DNA of 52,684 nt from Hortaea werneckii (lineage: Eukaryota; Ascomycota; Dothideomycetes; Mycosphaerellales; Teratosphaeriaceae): contig JBAOKB010000092.1 in assembly GCA_037044905.1 (NCBI GenBank), positions 1-52,684 on the forward strand, in the 5' to 3' direction. Below the pieces are notes generated by a model. It was not told the DNA's origin. It searched no databases and was given only the letters and a program-made list of their open reading frames with translations. The translations under genes were made by a program, and so were the position numbers. Each line of letters begins with the position of its first letter. The stretch's first letter is position 1. This document shows positions 43,563 through 52,684 of the stretch, piece after piece.

Positions 43563-44041
43563 GACAGCAATACGGGTAGGGGCAATTTCTGGGGTTGCGT
43601 GTTTTGGTCTTATTTAGGCATTGCCCATCTATACTCAAGCTTTTGAGGAACAAGACGGTTCCGCGTGCAATACCATTTTGCAGAGAACTGCTTAGGACTC
43701 TCGACAACCCTTCGTTACCATATGAGTATTTTTTGTGAATTCCCACGCGGTGCAATTCGAGCTGGCGGTTGCAGTACATTTTTTCTACTTTGGCCTCTCG
43801 ATGTCCTGTGGCGAGGTATTTCGGACCCATCTCACTTTCGACTCAGATCTTCTTGCGATTACGGCTTAACGACTTGATGAAAGCGCGACGGTCTGCTTTA
43901 CTTTTGCCACCACGAGAACTAAATGCCGCAAATGCAAACATCCCAAATCGTACTGCAGATCCGGCATTTGCATGCAAATCCCAGCCCGAACACAAAGCCA
44001 GGACGCATAGCCAAGGTCCAAAGACTTTTTCAGGAGCCCCA
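43563..44041. other. Intergenic between convergent genes
   Basis: 3' flanks of the TPR-like gene and ALG5. Nothing else is recognised. Confidence 0.4.
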
Positions 44042-45492
44042 TCAATCCCTCCTATAAACCCCCGCACCCCAACACACCCGCAGCATAGCCAGCCCCCACG
44101 CCATACCCAAACTATCCTTAATCACATTCAGCTTACTCCCCTTGACCTCCTTCCACCCAATCGCGACTTCCGTCATCGGGATATCGGCGCTCTCGGCCAA
44201 CATCAGCATTTCGACGTCGAAGATCCAGCCTTCCGAGTGCATGTAGGGGATAATATACGGTAACGCAGGGCGGGAGAAAAGTTTGAAACCGCATTGGGTG
44301 TCCTTGATATGGGAAGTGCGTGGGGTGGTGAGGGTCCAGATCAGGAGGTGGAAGGCGCGCATGAGGGTATTGCGGAGGAAGGAGCGCTAGAAGATACGTT
44401 AGTCGATTGTTTTAGCGTCTTGAATACCAAGACAGCGTTTCAAGCTTGCTGCGGAAGGGATGAAAGAAAGCATACCTTTACGACGGCTTCGGTGCCGACC
44501 ATGTGCGCTCGAGAGCCTACGCCGACCGCGCGACCCTGCTTATCCTTCACCTTTTCGCAACCCTGGACCAGTTTGCCCAGATCGGTGAATTTGCTGGCTC
44601 CGTCCGCATCGGCGAAAACGACATATGTGCCTCTGGCGTGCCGCATACCATGTGTTACAGCACCGCCTTTCCCGCGATTCTGCTCCAATTGGACCACACG
44701 GATCGTGCCTGGTGGGATGTTGGTGGGCTTGGCGTTGTTCTTCCCATGCCATGGTCCATTAGGTACCGGAGGATATCGGTTGAGTTGGTGAGTCTTTGCG
44801 AATTGCAGAGCCGTCTGGACGGTTTTGTCTCTGCTCCCGTCCGAGACGACGATGATTTCCCATCCTCGCCACTTGTCTCCTTGCTGTCCACTCGCCTGAA
44901 GGGATCCGTTACTACTGCTTTTGCTGGGTGTGCCGTGGTGACCGTATTGTTCTTCCAGATATTCTACTGCTTCCTCCAGCATGCCGCTTAAACGCTCTTC
45001 CTCGTTGTATGCGGGTACTACGAGGGACATGAAGACTTCTGCGTCGCTTATTTGGTAGGCCTCCTCGGGTGAGATCTGCTTCTCTCGTGCCATCTGGGTA
45101 AGGGCGACATGGTTGTCGTACCAACATGGCAGCGGTTGCAGCTTGGATACTGATCCATCGGCTTGGACAGTGATGAACTGCTTTTCGGAGGCTCGTGGAG
45201 GTCGAGGTTTAGGAGCTATGAACAAGAGTATAGTATATGCCTATAGGAACAACAGACGCAGTCAGCACTATGAGCGTAGAGGGGTGAAAGCGTTTGTTGC
45301 ATTGGGCTATGCTCTGCGCGGTGGTGTTGGAGATGTCGATGCGCGGTATGAGATATGGGAGAAAGGAAATACCAGGACTATGATACCAAATGCGCCCACT
45401 ACCGCACCTGCTGCCCATGCCCATAGGGGGATGGAGGAGAGCTTGTCCAACGCCGACCATGCTGATTCGGGGATCGCATCTGCAGAATCCAT
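44042..45492 (-). CDS. ALG5: Dolichyl-phosphate beta-glucosyltransferase
   Basis: Transfers glucose from UDP-glucose to dolichyl phosphate at the ER membrane, supplying glucose for the N-glycan precursor. Three exons: 45492-45373, 45240-44476 and 44386-44042; introns of 132 and 89 nt; 409 residues. The intron 1 donor is GTATTT, chosen because it alone joins a complete membrane helix (LWAWAAGAVVGAFGIIVL + AYTILLFIAPKPRPP). The glycosyltransferase family 2 core reads VVPAYNEEERLSGML, VVSDGSRDKT, EQNRGKGGAVTHGM and the metal motif in FADADGASKF. The third exon carries DTQCGFKLF and GWIFDVEML, typical of the family. A Ser/Gly-rich insert (about residues 125-145) makes it longer than yeast Alg5 (334). 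Confidence 0.94.
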
Positions 45493-46602
45493 TGCCTTCC
45501 AGCTGGCGGGTGGTTCGGGGTGTATGACCAGAGTAACAAGAGAGGTATTGAACTATTCGTCTGGTGAAACCCCCTTATTTACACATCATGTTCTCCTTCG
45601 TGAATATCAGCAACAGCTGTCACTTTACTACACTCGCCCCCTCCAAAGTTCCGCGATCTGCAGGGCAAGGCATTGAAAGTCCGGGGAAGCCAGCTTTGCT
45701 TTTCGGTAATCACCACCGGTCAATGCCGTCACGTATCAAACATCAGACACGTGAGACGGGAGAGCCGCCCGGGCCCGATATCCTGACGGGAGGTCGTGAT
45801 TCAAAAATGCCTGAGGCAGAGTGAGACACTGCATGGACGGGACCCGCCGGGCGGCCCTTCCACCCGTGACCGTTACTCCACGGGACCTTCTCGACCGCCG
45901 GGGGACTGGCAGAGCCTGAGCTGCAGGTCCAATCTGCTGCACCGCGCAGATTACCGAACTTCCCACCCACCCACCCATCCCCCATCACTCCCGCCCGCGC
46001 CTGTCCCTCTCTTCGCCGCCCTTCCACTTTTCCATTGACACCGCCTCTCGCCTACCTCGCATTGCCTTGTCTTGCCATTGTTCGCGTCGCGTCGCCCTTT
46101 CCTCCCTTCGTCACCTCGGCTCAGCGTTTCTGTATCTACACAGAACGTGAAGAATTCCGCCCGTCGGAGCTTCTGACCTCGACTTGCCGACCGCGCGTTG
46201 CACCCGACACTAGAGCTACTTGCGCCAGTAGCCGCGCTCACAGCAAAAGGCGGAGAGGGGAGCGGAACCGACATCCAAAAGACTTACGCGCGCGCAATCG
46301 CGCCACACGGATCTCAAGAAGCTCCTGGTGAGCTGTTGCCGACGTGCTAATAGTAGCAGGAGCGATCGACTGGTAAATATCATCTCCCCCACCCCCGTTG
46401 CGACACATGGCAAAGCTGGCGCATCATGTTGCTAAGCCTTCTTGCAGCCTGTCACACGCCTTGGCCGCCCGCGTAACAATCCTTACCAACCTCACCTCCT
46501 GCCTTCGAACCCCCCACGCCCTTACTCGGCCCATCTGCTACCCATTTCTAGGGCTTCCAGCAGCCTGGTCGGCTTGGAGGATAGAGCAAAGAAGCTTTGA
46601 AA
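45493..46602. other. 1.1-kb intergenic region: ALG5 and CDC42 promoters
   Basis: Divergent promoters. Pyrimidine-rich tracts lie around 45,960-46,120. No additional gene is seen; the ORFs here have no recognisable domain. Confidence 0.4.
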
Positions 46603-47560
46603 ATGGTTGTGGCTACGATAAAGTGAGTTTCATCATCTAGATGGTGCCTGCACATGTTGGAAACAGGTGGCGAGCTCAAGAGCGCTTGATGGGCCACGGG
46701 CAGCGAGCAGCGAGCAGCCTACAAATCCATGTGCCTGAAACACCCAATGCAGTTGCATTGCCAGCGAGCGCACAAGGAGATAGGGCCTTGGGCATTGTTA
46801 CATCAAGATTGTAGCAGGGTGGTGGCACTTCGTGTAACAATTGGCAACTGACACACCGAACAGATGCGTTGTGGTCGGTGATGGTGCGGTCGGCAAGACA
46901 TGTCTGTTGATCAGCTACACCACCAACAAGTTTCCCTCAGAATATGTGCCGACAGTCTTCGACAACTATGCTGTCACAGTAATGTAAGGCACTCTATCCG
47001 AGATTTGTTCCAAGCCCCACGTGAGCTAATTGAAGCCAGGATCGGAGATGAACCCTACACATTAGGCCTCTTTGATACCGCAGGACAGGAAGACTACGAC
47101 CGCCTGCGTCCTCTCTCGTACCCACAAACCGACGTCTTCCTTGTCTGTTTCTCCGTCACCAGCCCGGCATCATTTGAGAACGTACGCGAAAAGTGGTTTC
47201 CCGAGGTGCACCACCACTGTCCTGGTGTGCCATGCCTCATCGTTGGCACTCAGACAGATTTGCGAGACGACCCTCAAGTGCGGGAGAAGCTTTCGAAGCA
47301 GAAGATGCAGCCTGTGCGGAAGGAGGATGGTGAAAGAATGTCGAAGGAGTTAGGTGCGGTCAAGTACGTCGAGTGCTCGGCTCTGACGCAGTTCAAGCTG
47401 AAGGATGTCTTTGATGAGGCGATTGTGGCTGCGTTGGAGCCGCCGGTGACGAAGCAGGGGAAGAAGAGTAAGCTTTCACTGATTTCTGCATGCATATGCT
47501 ATTTCCACGGCCGTTGCTGACTCTGTTGTAGGAAAAGGAAAAGGCTGCGTGATGCTATAG
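46603..47560 (+). CDS. CDC42: Rho-family GTPase Cdc42
   Basis: Membrane-bound switch that sets polarity and drives actin and septin organisation at hyphal tips. Four exons: 46603-46622, 46864-46983, 47040-47467, 47532-47560; introns of 241, 56 and 64 nt; 198 residues. The first exon codes only for MVVATI and part of a Lys. The body shows the P-loop GDGAVGKTC, effector loop YVPTVFDNYAVTV, DTAGQEDYDRLRPLSYPQTD, the guanine motif GTQTDLRDD, the Rho insert helix, and ECSALTQFKLKDVFDEAI. YAVTVMIG and TQTD indicate Cdc42 rather than Rac. The C-terminus is polybasic (KKRKGKG) and ends in the prenylation box CVML. The sequence is slightly longer than usual (191-195) because of the tail between EPP and the CAAX box. 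Confidence 0.96.
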
Positions 47561-48042
47561 CCTGTAGTGCGCCAATGAAAGAGCCACTCGTCATCAAATT
47601 CTGGATCCAGCGCTTGGGCGAAAAGGGAGTCAGGGCATACATTTCAGGAAGCAGAAGCATTGTTCGCGCTCTCGCGCCACTTCAAAGCGGTCTAAGTAGC
47701 TTGTCTTTCATATTTGCGTCGACAAATTGATACCCATTTCTACTCACATTCGTTCTGTTCAGGCGAAGGCTATCATGTGAATACCGTTGCCGGGTGCCCC
47801 GAGCGGTATTGATGATGACGTCTCGTACCTTCCCTCTTTGAAAGACTTCGAGCACGGGACCACCCGACCAGTGCGCATGTAAACAAGCAGTGAACCAATT
47901 TTGCCGCCTCCGTTTGGAGACTGCCCACGCCCAATTAACCAGGCATCGCTATTGTTGGGCTTCAGCTATTGTCGTTGGTCGAGTATCACTACTGACATTC
48001 TAGAAAGACGTTCTTTGGTCCTAGCCATTCAGCAGTAGCACA
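47561..48042. other. Intergenic: CDC42 3' flank and promoter of the next gene
   Basis: No gene or RNA recognised. Confidence 0.4.
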
Positions 48043-51003
48043 ATGGAGATGAGGGAGGGCGCGCCATCGCTCTCGTCACGTCCTTCATCGCCCCCTGAGC
48101 AGAACATGAGCGGCATCCCTGGTCTTCCAGAAGCAACGCCAGGTCCTAACGCCTTCGCTCAACAAGCCGCACGCTTGCATCGCCATCGCCTCGAGAGCAA
48201 TGCCTTCTACCAGCAAGCGCTCGAGAAAGCTCGCGCAAACCCTCCAACTGATATACATCCCGCGTTGAGGCCAAAGACCAACTCAGGGCCACCCTCACCA
48301 GTATTCGTGATTCCGAGCCAAGATCAGCCGCGCAACAGCACGGTCACTACACTTTCACCCTTTATCAACGCGGGTCGCCAACCCACGCCGCCGCCGCTCA
48401 GGCTGGTGCCAAACAATGACGGCGTAGCTGAGCCGACGACGCGCGGTGTGATTGAGGAGCAACGGGAGGCGACGCTGCACGAAATTTCCGGTAGTCAAGA
48501 GGAACGCACTCCAGTCTATACCACCTATGCTCCGACGCCGAAGCCAATCACCGGCGAATTCAGCAATCCAGCTGACACTGCATCGACCTTTAAGAAGCCG
48601 GCGCTTAACCTGCAATCGAGAAAGACAGTGGCAAGCGCTGCACTCGGTGGAGAGGGTGTTGCACAGAAGAGTCCCAAGAAGAACTTCTTCTCCAAGTTCG
48701 GCCTGACGAAGATTACGGGCGGTGGCGCGGCAAGTCCGTCGATCCCTGCTTTGGATGGCATGCATGGGAGTGAGGGAGGCGAGCACATGCCCGTGAAGGC
48801 ACAAGCGCTGCTGGGAACGTTGCCGGGCAAGGTCAGCTTAGGAAGAAGTCCATCCAAGCAGAAGAAAGGCGGGCTCTTCTCTGGAAGGAAATCTGTAGGC
48901 TTGGATGATGCGAATGCTTCTAGCGCGGCGTCCGCACGCAAGTCCGGGTCTGACAAGAGTGAGCCTACGACAAACTGGACAAATGTCTCAGAGGAGACTC
49001 CGCAGACGGATCCCGTCGAGAGTCAAGAACAATCTCGCGCCCACAGTCGCATGGCCAAGACGCCGCAGACTGGCTACTCTGATCCTACTCACTACACTCA
49101 TCAGGATGGCAAACGCGTGTCCTCTCAGGCTTTTTCAGATCATGGGACATACCGTGAGCAACACCATCAGCAAGGTGCCGACCAATGTCCCGTCACTCGC
49201 TCTCAAAGCTTGCGCTACATCGATGCCGCTGCTCCTCCCACGCCTCCGGCAAAGAATACGCCACCTAATCAGAAGACAAACAAGGAGACGCCAGCAAAGG
49301 CACCCTCGAATAGAGTACCATTCTATGAGCAGGATAGCACACCTTCCAAGCCCGTGGCTGGCGTGGTAGTTACGGGCAATCGTATCAGCCCGACGAAGTT
49401 TGGGAACTACGCACATAAGGACATACCTAGGCTTGTCACTCAGCCCAGCATGTATTCGCTTCACGCGTCAGTGGTTCCCGCTCTCAATGAACCAAGCACC
49501 TTTGAAGAAATGAATGCACGTGTTGAAGGCTTGGGCTTGGAAGGCTTCAACATGCCAGCGGAGAACTACTACCGCAAGAGTCAAGACATAACGTACTCCC
49601 CATCCATCTACTCAGTGGCTGACTTCGGCACCCCTGGCACTCGCGCCAGCATGAGTGGACGCACCCCTGGGCCGAGCCACCGCAAGACAATGGATGATCT
49701 GCCTCCAGTGCTGGAAGAGAAGGAGAAGACGAGAAACTCACACGCGATCCAACATACCCCTCAAAGCAAGAGCAACAGCAGCGGCTGCACCATCCCCATC
49801 TGTTACCCTGAGCTAGCATCCGATCCCTCAGTGAACAGCGGGATCTACTTGAGTAAAGACCGACCGAGCTCAGAGATCTTCACCATCATGCAAGACCACG
49901 CAGCGCGAGAGGAGTTGCCTGCGCACGGCATCACGCATTCGCGCAACCATAGCCGCAGTCCTGTACGTCAGTCCCTAGCTGCGAATATCATCAACGACCC
50001 GGATGCTGGCGATGTTATCGATTCGGATCTGTTCGCTGCAGTGGCTGGAGCGGAGAGTGATGAGAAGATTGAGGCCTCGCCGGCTTCGTTCAATCATCCG
50101 AGTGCTATGCCTTCGCCTTTGCAGTATTTGCCGGCTACTACGTATAGCCCTCCTCCGAAGAGATGGCGCGACGACCGCGAGGGTTTGGGCCGGTGTACTC
50201 GTGTAAGAGCAAACGACGCAGGTTTCAGCGTTCAAGAGTCTCCGTCTAGACAGGACTTGACGTCCCGTGGAGACAACGTGGTAGACAGTGCACCCTCACT
50301 GGTCGCAGATGCGAGAGCCCGATACGAGAACCTCTCGCGCTCGACCACGAGCGACCTAAAGCTGGACAGCGGCATCGACGTCGATCCCAAGAAACCGTTC
50401 CCCCGCTTCGAGATGCCGGCGGATAAGCAGGACATGATGCTCGCGATGCTGGGCAAGATCCTCGAGCGCGAACACGGCATCCTCGTCGTGCGCGAGGAGA
50501 TGCGTGCAGCGCATGCGCGTATCGATGATCGCTTGGCTACGATCGAGCAGCAGCGCAGCAATCCCGTGGTTTTGCGCACCCCGGACTCTGTGGTATCGTT
50601 CGGGCTTGACGGCTCTGATCCAAACGCCCTCGAGAGTCCTGTACAAGCCCATGCGCCTGAGCGGGGAGAGATCGAAACTCAGACTGAGCAGAGCGATACT
50701 GACACTGCCCCCAATACCTGGGAGAGTCATGGGCAAACTCTTCTCCCTAAGCCGGCCGAAGCCGAAGCCCATGTCGAGCAGAGCTATACTCACAACCGCA
50801 TCGCGACAAGCTACGCCCACGACTTCTACCGCGCCCAGACCGCTTCATCGTCCAACACGGATGAGAATGCCAGTGCAAGGACCCGCGTCGATCGGGAAAC
50901 GATCGCAGAGCTGCAGGAGGCGAATCGGCAGTTGACTGAGACGGTGAAGGGGTTTGCGGCGCGGTTGGAGGAGATGAGTCGGCGGATGGGAGGGCATCTT
51001 TAG
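48043..51003 (+). CDS. Large, mostly disordered protein with a C-terminal coiled coil, unknown function
   Basis: One exon, 986 residues, no stop. Composition is dominated by Ser, Pro, Thr, Ala, Gln and charged residues, and no enzymatic domain is visible. Features: a short helical N-terminal block (NAFAQQAARLHRHRLESNAFYQQALEKARANPP), a Lys/Gly/Ser-rich region near 220-290 (KKNFFSKFGLTK; GRSPSKQKKGGLFSGRKS), many SP/TP phosphorylation-like sites, a helix near 790-840 (KQDMMLAMLGKILEREHGIL ... VREEMRAAHARIDDRLATIE), and a final coiled coil (ETIAELQEANRQLTETVKGF ... RLEEMSRRMGGHL). It could be a scaffold tied to cytoskeleton or polarity, but this is only suggested by composition and by the neighbouring CDC42. 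The open frame length and the C-terminal helices make a real gene likely. Confidence 0.8.
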   Translation: MEMREGAPSLSSRPSSPPEQNMSGIPGLPEATPGPNAFAQQAARLHRHRLESNAFYQQALEKARANPPTDIHPALRPKTNSGPPSPVFVIPSQDQPRNSTVTTLSPFINAGRQPTPPPLRLVPNNDGVAEPTTRGVIEEQREATLHEISGSQEERTPVYTTYAPTPKPITGEFSNPADTASTFKKPALNLQSRKTVASAALGGEGVAQKSPKKNFFSKFGLTKITGGGAASPSIPALDGMHGSEGGEHMPVKAQALLGTLPGKVSLGRSPSKQKKGGLFSGRKSVGLDDANASSAASARKSGSDKSEPTTNWTNVSEETPQTDPVESQEQSRAHSRMAKTPQTGYSDPTHYTHQDGKRVSSQAFSDHGTYREQHHQQGADQCPVTRSQSLRYIDAAAPPTPPAKNTPPNQKTNKETPAKAPSNRVPFYEQDSTPSKPVAGVVVTGNRISPTKFGNYAHKDIPRLVTQPSMYSLHASVVPALNEPSTFEEMNARVEGLGLEGFNMPAENYYRKSQDITYSPSIYSVADFGTPGTRASMSGRTPGPSHRKTMDDLPPVLEEKEKTRNSHAIQHTPQSKSNSSGCTIPICYPELASDPSVNSGIYLSKDRPSSEIFTIMQDHAAREELPAHGITHSRNHSRSPVRQSLAANIINDPDAGDVIDSDLFAAVAGAESDEKIEASPASFNHPSAMPSPLQYLPATTYSPPPKRWRDDREGLGRCTRVRANDAGFSVQESPSRQDLTSRGDNVVDSAPSLVADARARYENLSRSTTSDLKLDSGIDVDPKKPFPRFEMPADKQDMMLAMLGKILEREHGILVVREEMRAAHARIDDRLATIEQQRSNPVVLRTPDSVVSFGLDGSDPNALESPVQAHAPERGEIETQTEQSDTDTAPNTWESHGQTLLPKPAEAEAHVEQSYTHNRIATSYAHDFYRAQTASSSNTDENASARTRVDRETIAELQEANRQLTETVKGFAARLEEMSRRMGGHL

Positions 51004-52684
51004 GATCTTGCAGTGGGGAGGATAGGGTTCGTGTAGGGGAAGTAAGTTGGGAGAGAGATTGAGGGGGTCGGGGGCAGTGTTTCCTGAAGCTTCGTTTGTT
51101 GAGGAACGTAGCAAGGTGGTTTCACTTTTGGGGTGATTGGCGTTGGGAGGCGGCGGCTGCGAAGGACGATGCTGTTGCTGCTACCCAGGCGATTCGAAGA
51201 GTCGAGCTCTGTGCATCATCGAGACGATATAGATGTCGTCAGCTGGGCAGAATTTGTGTTGCTTTCTCGTCAATGTACAGGTAATGAAATGCATGACGGC
51301 TATTCTCGCAACTGATACCTCTCGCTTCCTTCTGGTGCTAGAAAGAACCGCGGAGACCGCGACCAACTACTACCCACCGGGACATATCCCGGTCATTGTT
51401 CGGAAGGGGTGGCTCTGCTCCTGCCATATGCGTAACCTAACAACAAACGAAAGCGTCCATGGAATAACTACTCGTTCTGTTGTCGGACTAAGGGTACCGC
51501 ACTCGGCTTCGGCTGCGAGCAGGATGTTTTGTTCCAATGAGATGGAATACAAGGAACCTTTCCAACTCCATAATTCCGCTTTACATGTCTTGCCACAAAT
51601 GCCGGCAAGGTGCCTCAGCGGCGGTAATGGCAAGATGAGGAATACCGTTCTCCACTTGACGACAGACGCTGAGTAGAAGTCCGCGCCGGAGAGTGCTCAC
51701 CTGGTTCTTCACGTAGGCGAGTCGGGTTCGGTACTGCAGGCGGCAGGCAGGCAGGCAGGCAGGGTTGGCAATGTGGTGCCCTAGCTTGTCTTTCCACGCT
51801 GTGCCGCCGCTCGACATCAAGACTGGGACAAACATGAATAGCAAATGTGACTGATCATGTCATCTGGGCACCTTAGCGAGCATTCCCGCAGAAGCCTTTC
51901 CTCGGACGAAACGTATGCAACCGGTTGTATGGCTCCCAGCTGCTCGGTTTGTATAATCACGCAGGATGCAAGAAACTCGGTCGATCCCTGGGATGTTCAC
52001 GACTCAGCCGTTTCGCTAGGAATCGTTTTAAAACCCAGGATTGAAAGTTAATGGGAACGACTGCTCCCTCCACATTGCCGACCCCATATCCGGACAACCT
52101 CTCTCAACAGCATGACAAGGGGATGGTTTTGAGTATACGGAGTGCACTTACAGGCGGAGATGCTCCTCCACATCCCGGTCTCCTCTCGCTGTCCTCTTGG
52201 CCCGCGGGCAGACGTAGCGAGCACGAAAGTTGATAAGATGGAGAAACTCCTCCGACAGCTGCTCTGAGCTTCTTCTCCTTCAGTCGCGGAGCGTATGTTA
52301 GCGTATTCCTTTGGACCCTGCAAACCCGTCATATTAATGCACACTGAGTTAGGGCAGACGTCATGTCGTTCTGGTGCACTAGCCGAGCTTCGCATTGTCT
52401 AGTATTGCCTGAGCTACGGGCCGTTTACTTGACTTGATGCTTGGTGTAGAGCGGTAGGGCTTCTACAGTGGATGCGCTGATTTACCATCAGAAAAGAAAT
52501 CAGACGAGGCCGTCGGAGCAATGTACAATACGGTGATTCGTCTCGGGGCCCCACGGCACTCAAAATTAATAATGTCCTCAGCCCTCAATCACCGCAATTC
52601 CCCAAGGTGGAGGTGGAGCCTCCGATGACCATCCACCGTCGCAGCTCTGAGGAGCCAGTGCCTCATCTTCCCTGCCAGCTCCGC
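51004..52684. other. 1.7-kb right end of the window without a supported gene
   Basis: Short ORFs on both strands overlap each other and lack recognisable domains. A (GGCA)5 microsatellite lies at 51742-51761. The last bases may belong to the promoter of a gene outside the window. Confidence 0.4.
51742..51761. repeat. (GGCA)5 microsatellite
   Basis: Five tandem GGCA units followed by GGG. Confidence 0.9.

Noticed and set aside
46603..47560. Assignment as Rac rather than Cdc42
   Set aside because: The effector region and the MVVATIKCVVVGDG start match Cdc42. Rac differs after FDNY.
51004..52684. Possible gene at the right end (ORFs at 51233-51676 and 52048-52395)
   Set aside because: Low-complexity frames overlap in all directions, with no domain or convincing intron structure.

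Overview
The window looks like a chromosome segment of a filamentous ascomycete, most likely a Dothideomycete (an inference; nothing here fixes the genus). The genes carry short introns of about 44-64 nt with GTRNGT donors and GCTGAC/CTAAC-type branch sites. The repeats show the repeat-induced point mutation (RIP) signature: CpA to TpA on either strand, so Gln and Trp codons become TAG.

Left part (1-24,600), repeat-rich and decayed. A RIP-damaged telomere-linked RecQ helicase gene (minus strand) lies next to a 5'-truncated anhydro-N-acetylmuramic acid kinase (AnmK) gene. Short telomere-type repeats flank that fragment, CCCTAA on its left and TTAGGG on its right. Next come two nested Ty3/gypsy chromoviruses. 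An outer element (5979-18805, plus strand, target duplication TCGTT) was interrupted by a related inner element (6677-13509, minus strand). Each carries, between its chromodomain and its 3' LTR and on the opposite strand, a decayed ORF for a Gal4-type Zn2Cys6-like plus coiled-coil protein. To the right is about 3.5 kb of AT-rich, heavily mutated DNA with two tandem arrays, a 23-G tract and a CT microsatellite. A metallo-beta-lactamase-fold gene at the edge has also picked up RIP-type stops.

Right part (24,600-52,684), ordinary gene-rich euchromatin: secreted GH31 alpha-glucosidase (nine exons), TFIIE-alpha, pseudouridine synthase Pus1, a small single-pass membrane protein, a fungal rhodopsin-domain 7-TM protein, a secreted CE1-like esterase, Noc3 and Nip7 as a divergent ribosome-biogenesis pair, an F-box-like/TPR-like protein, Alg5, Cdc42, and a 986-residue, mostly disordered protein. 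No rRNA, tRNA or CRISPR was recognised by eye.

The most interesting signal is the antisense Zn2Cys6-like gene. It is present in two diverged elements with the same position, start spacing (about 82-84 nt from the LTR), C-terminal tripeptide and convergent overlap with the end of pol. Both LTR types also carry paired AGAGCGCTCT palindromes that are candidate binding sites.
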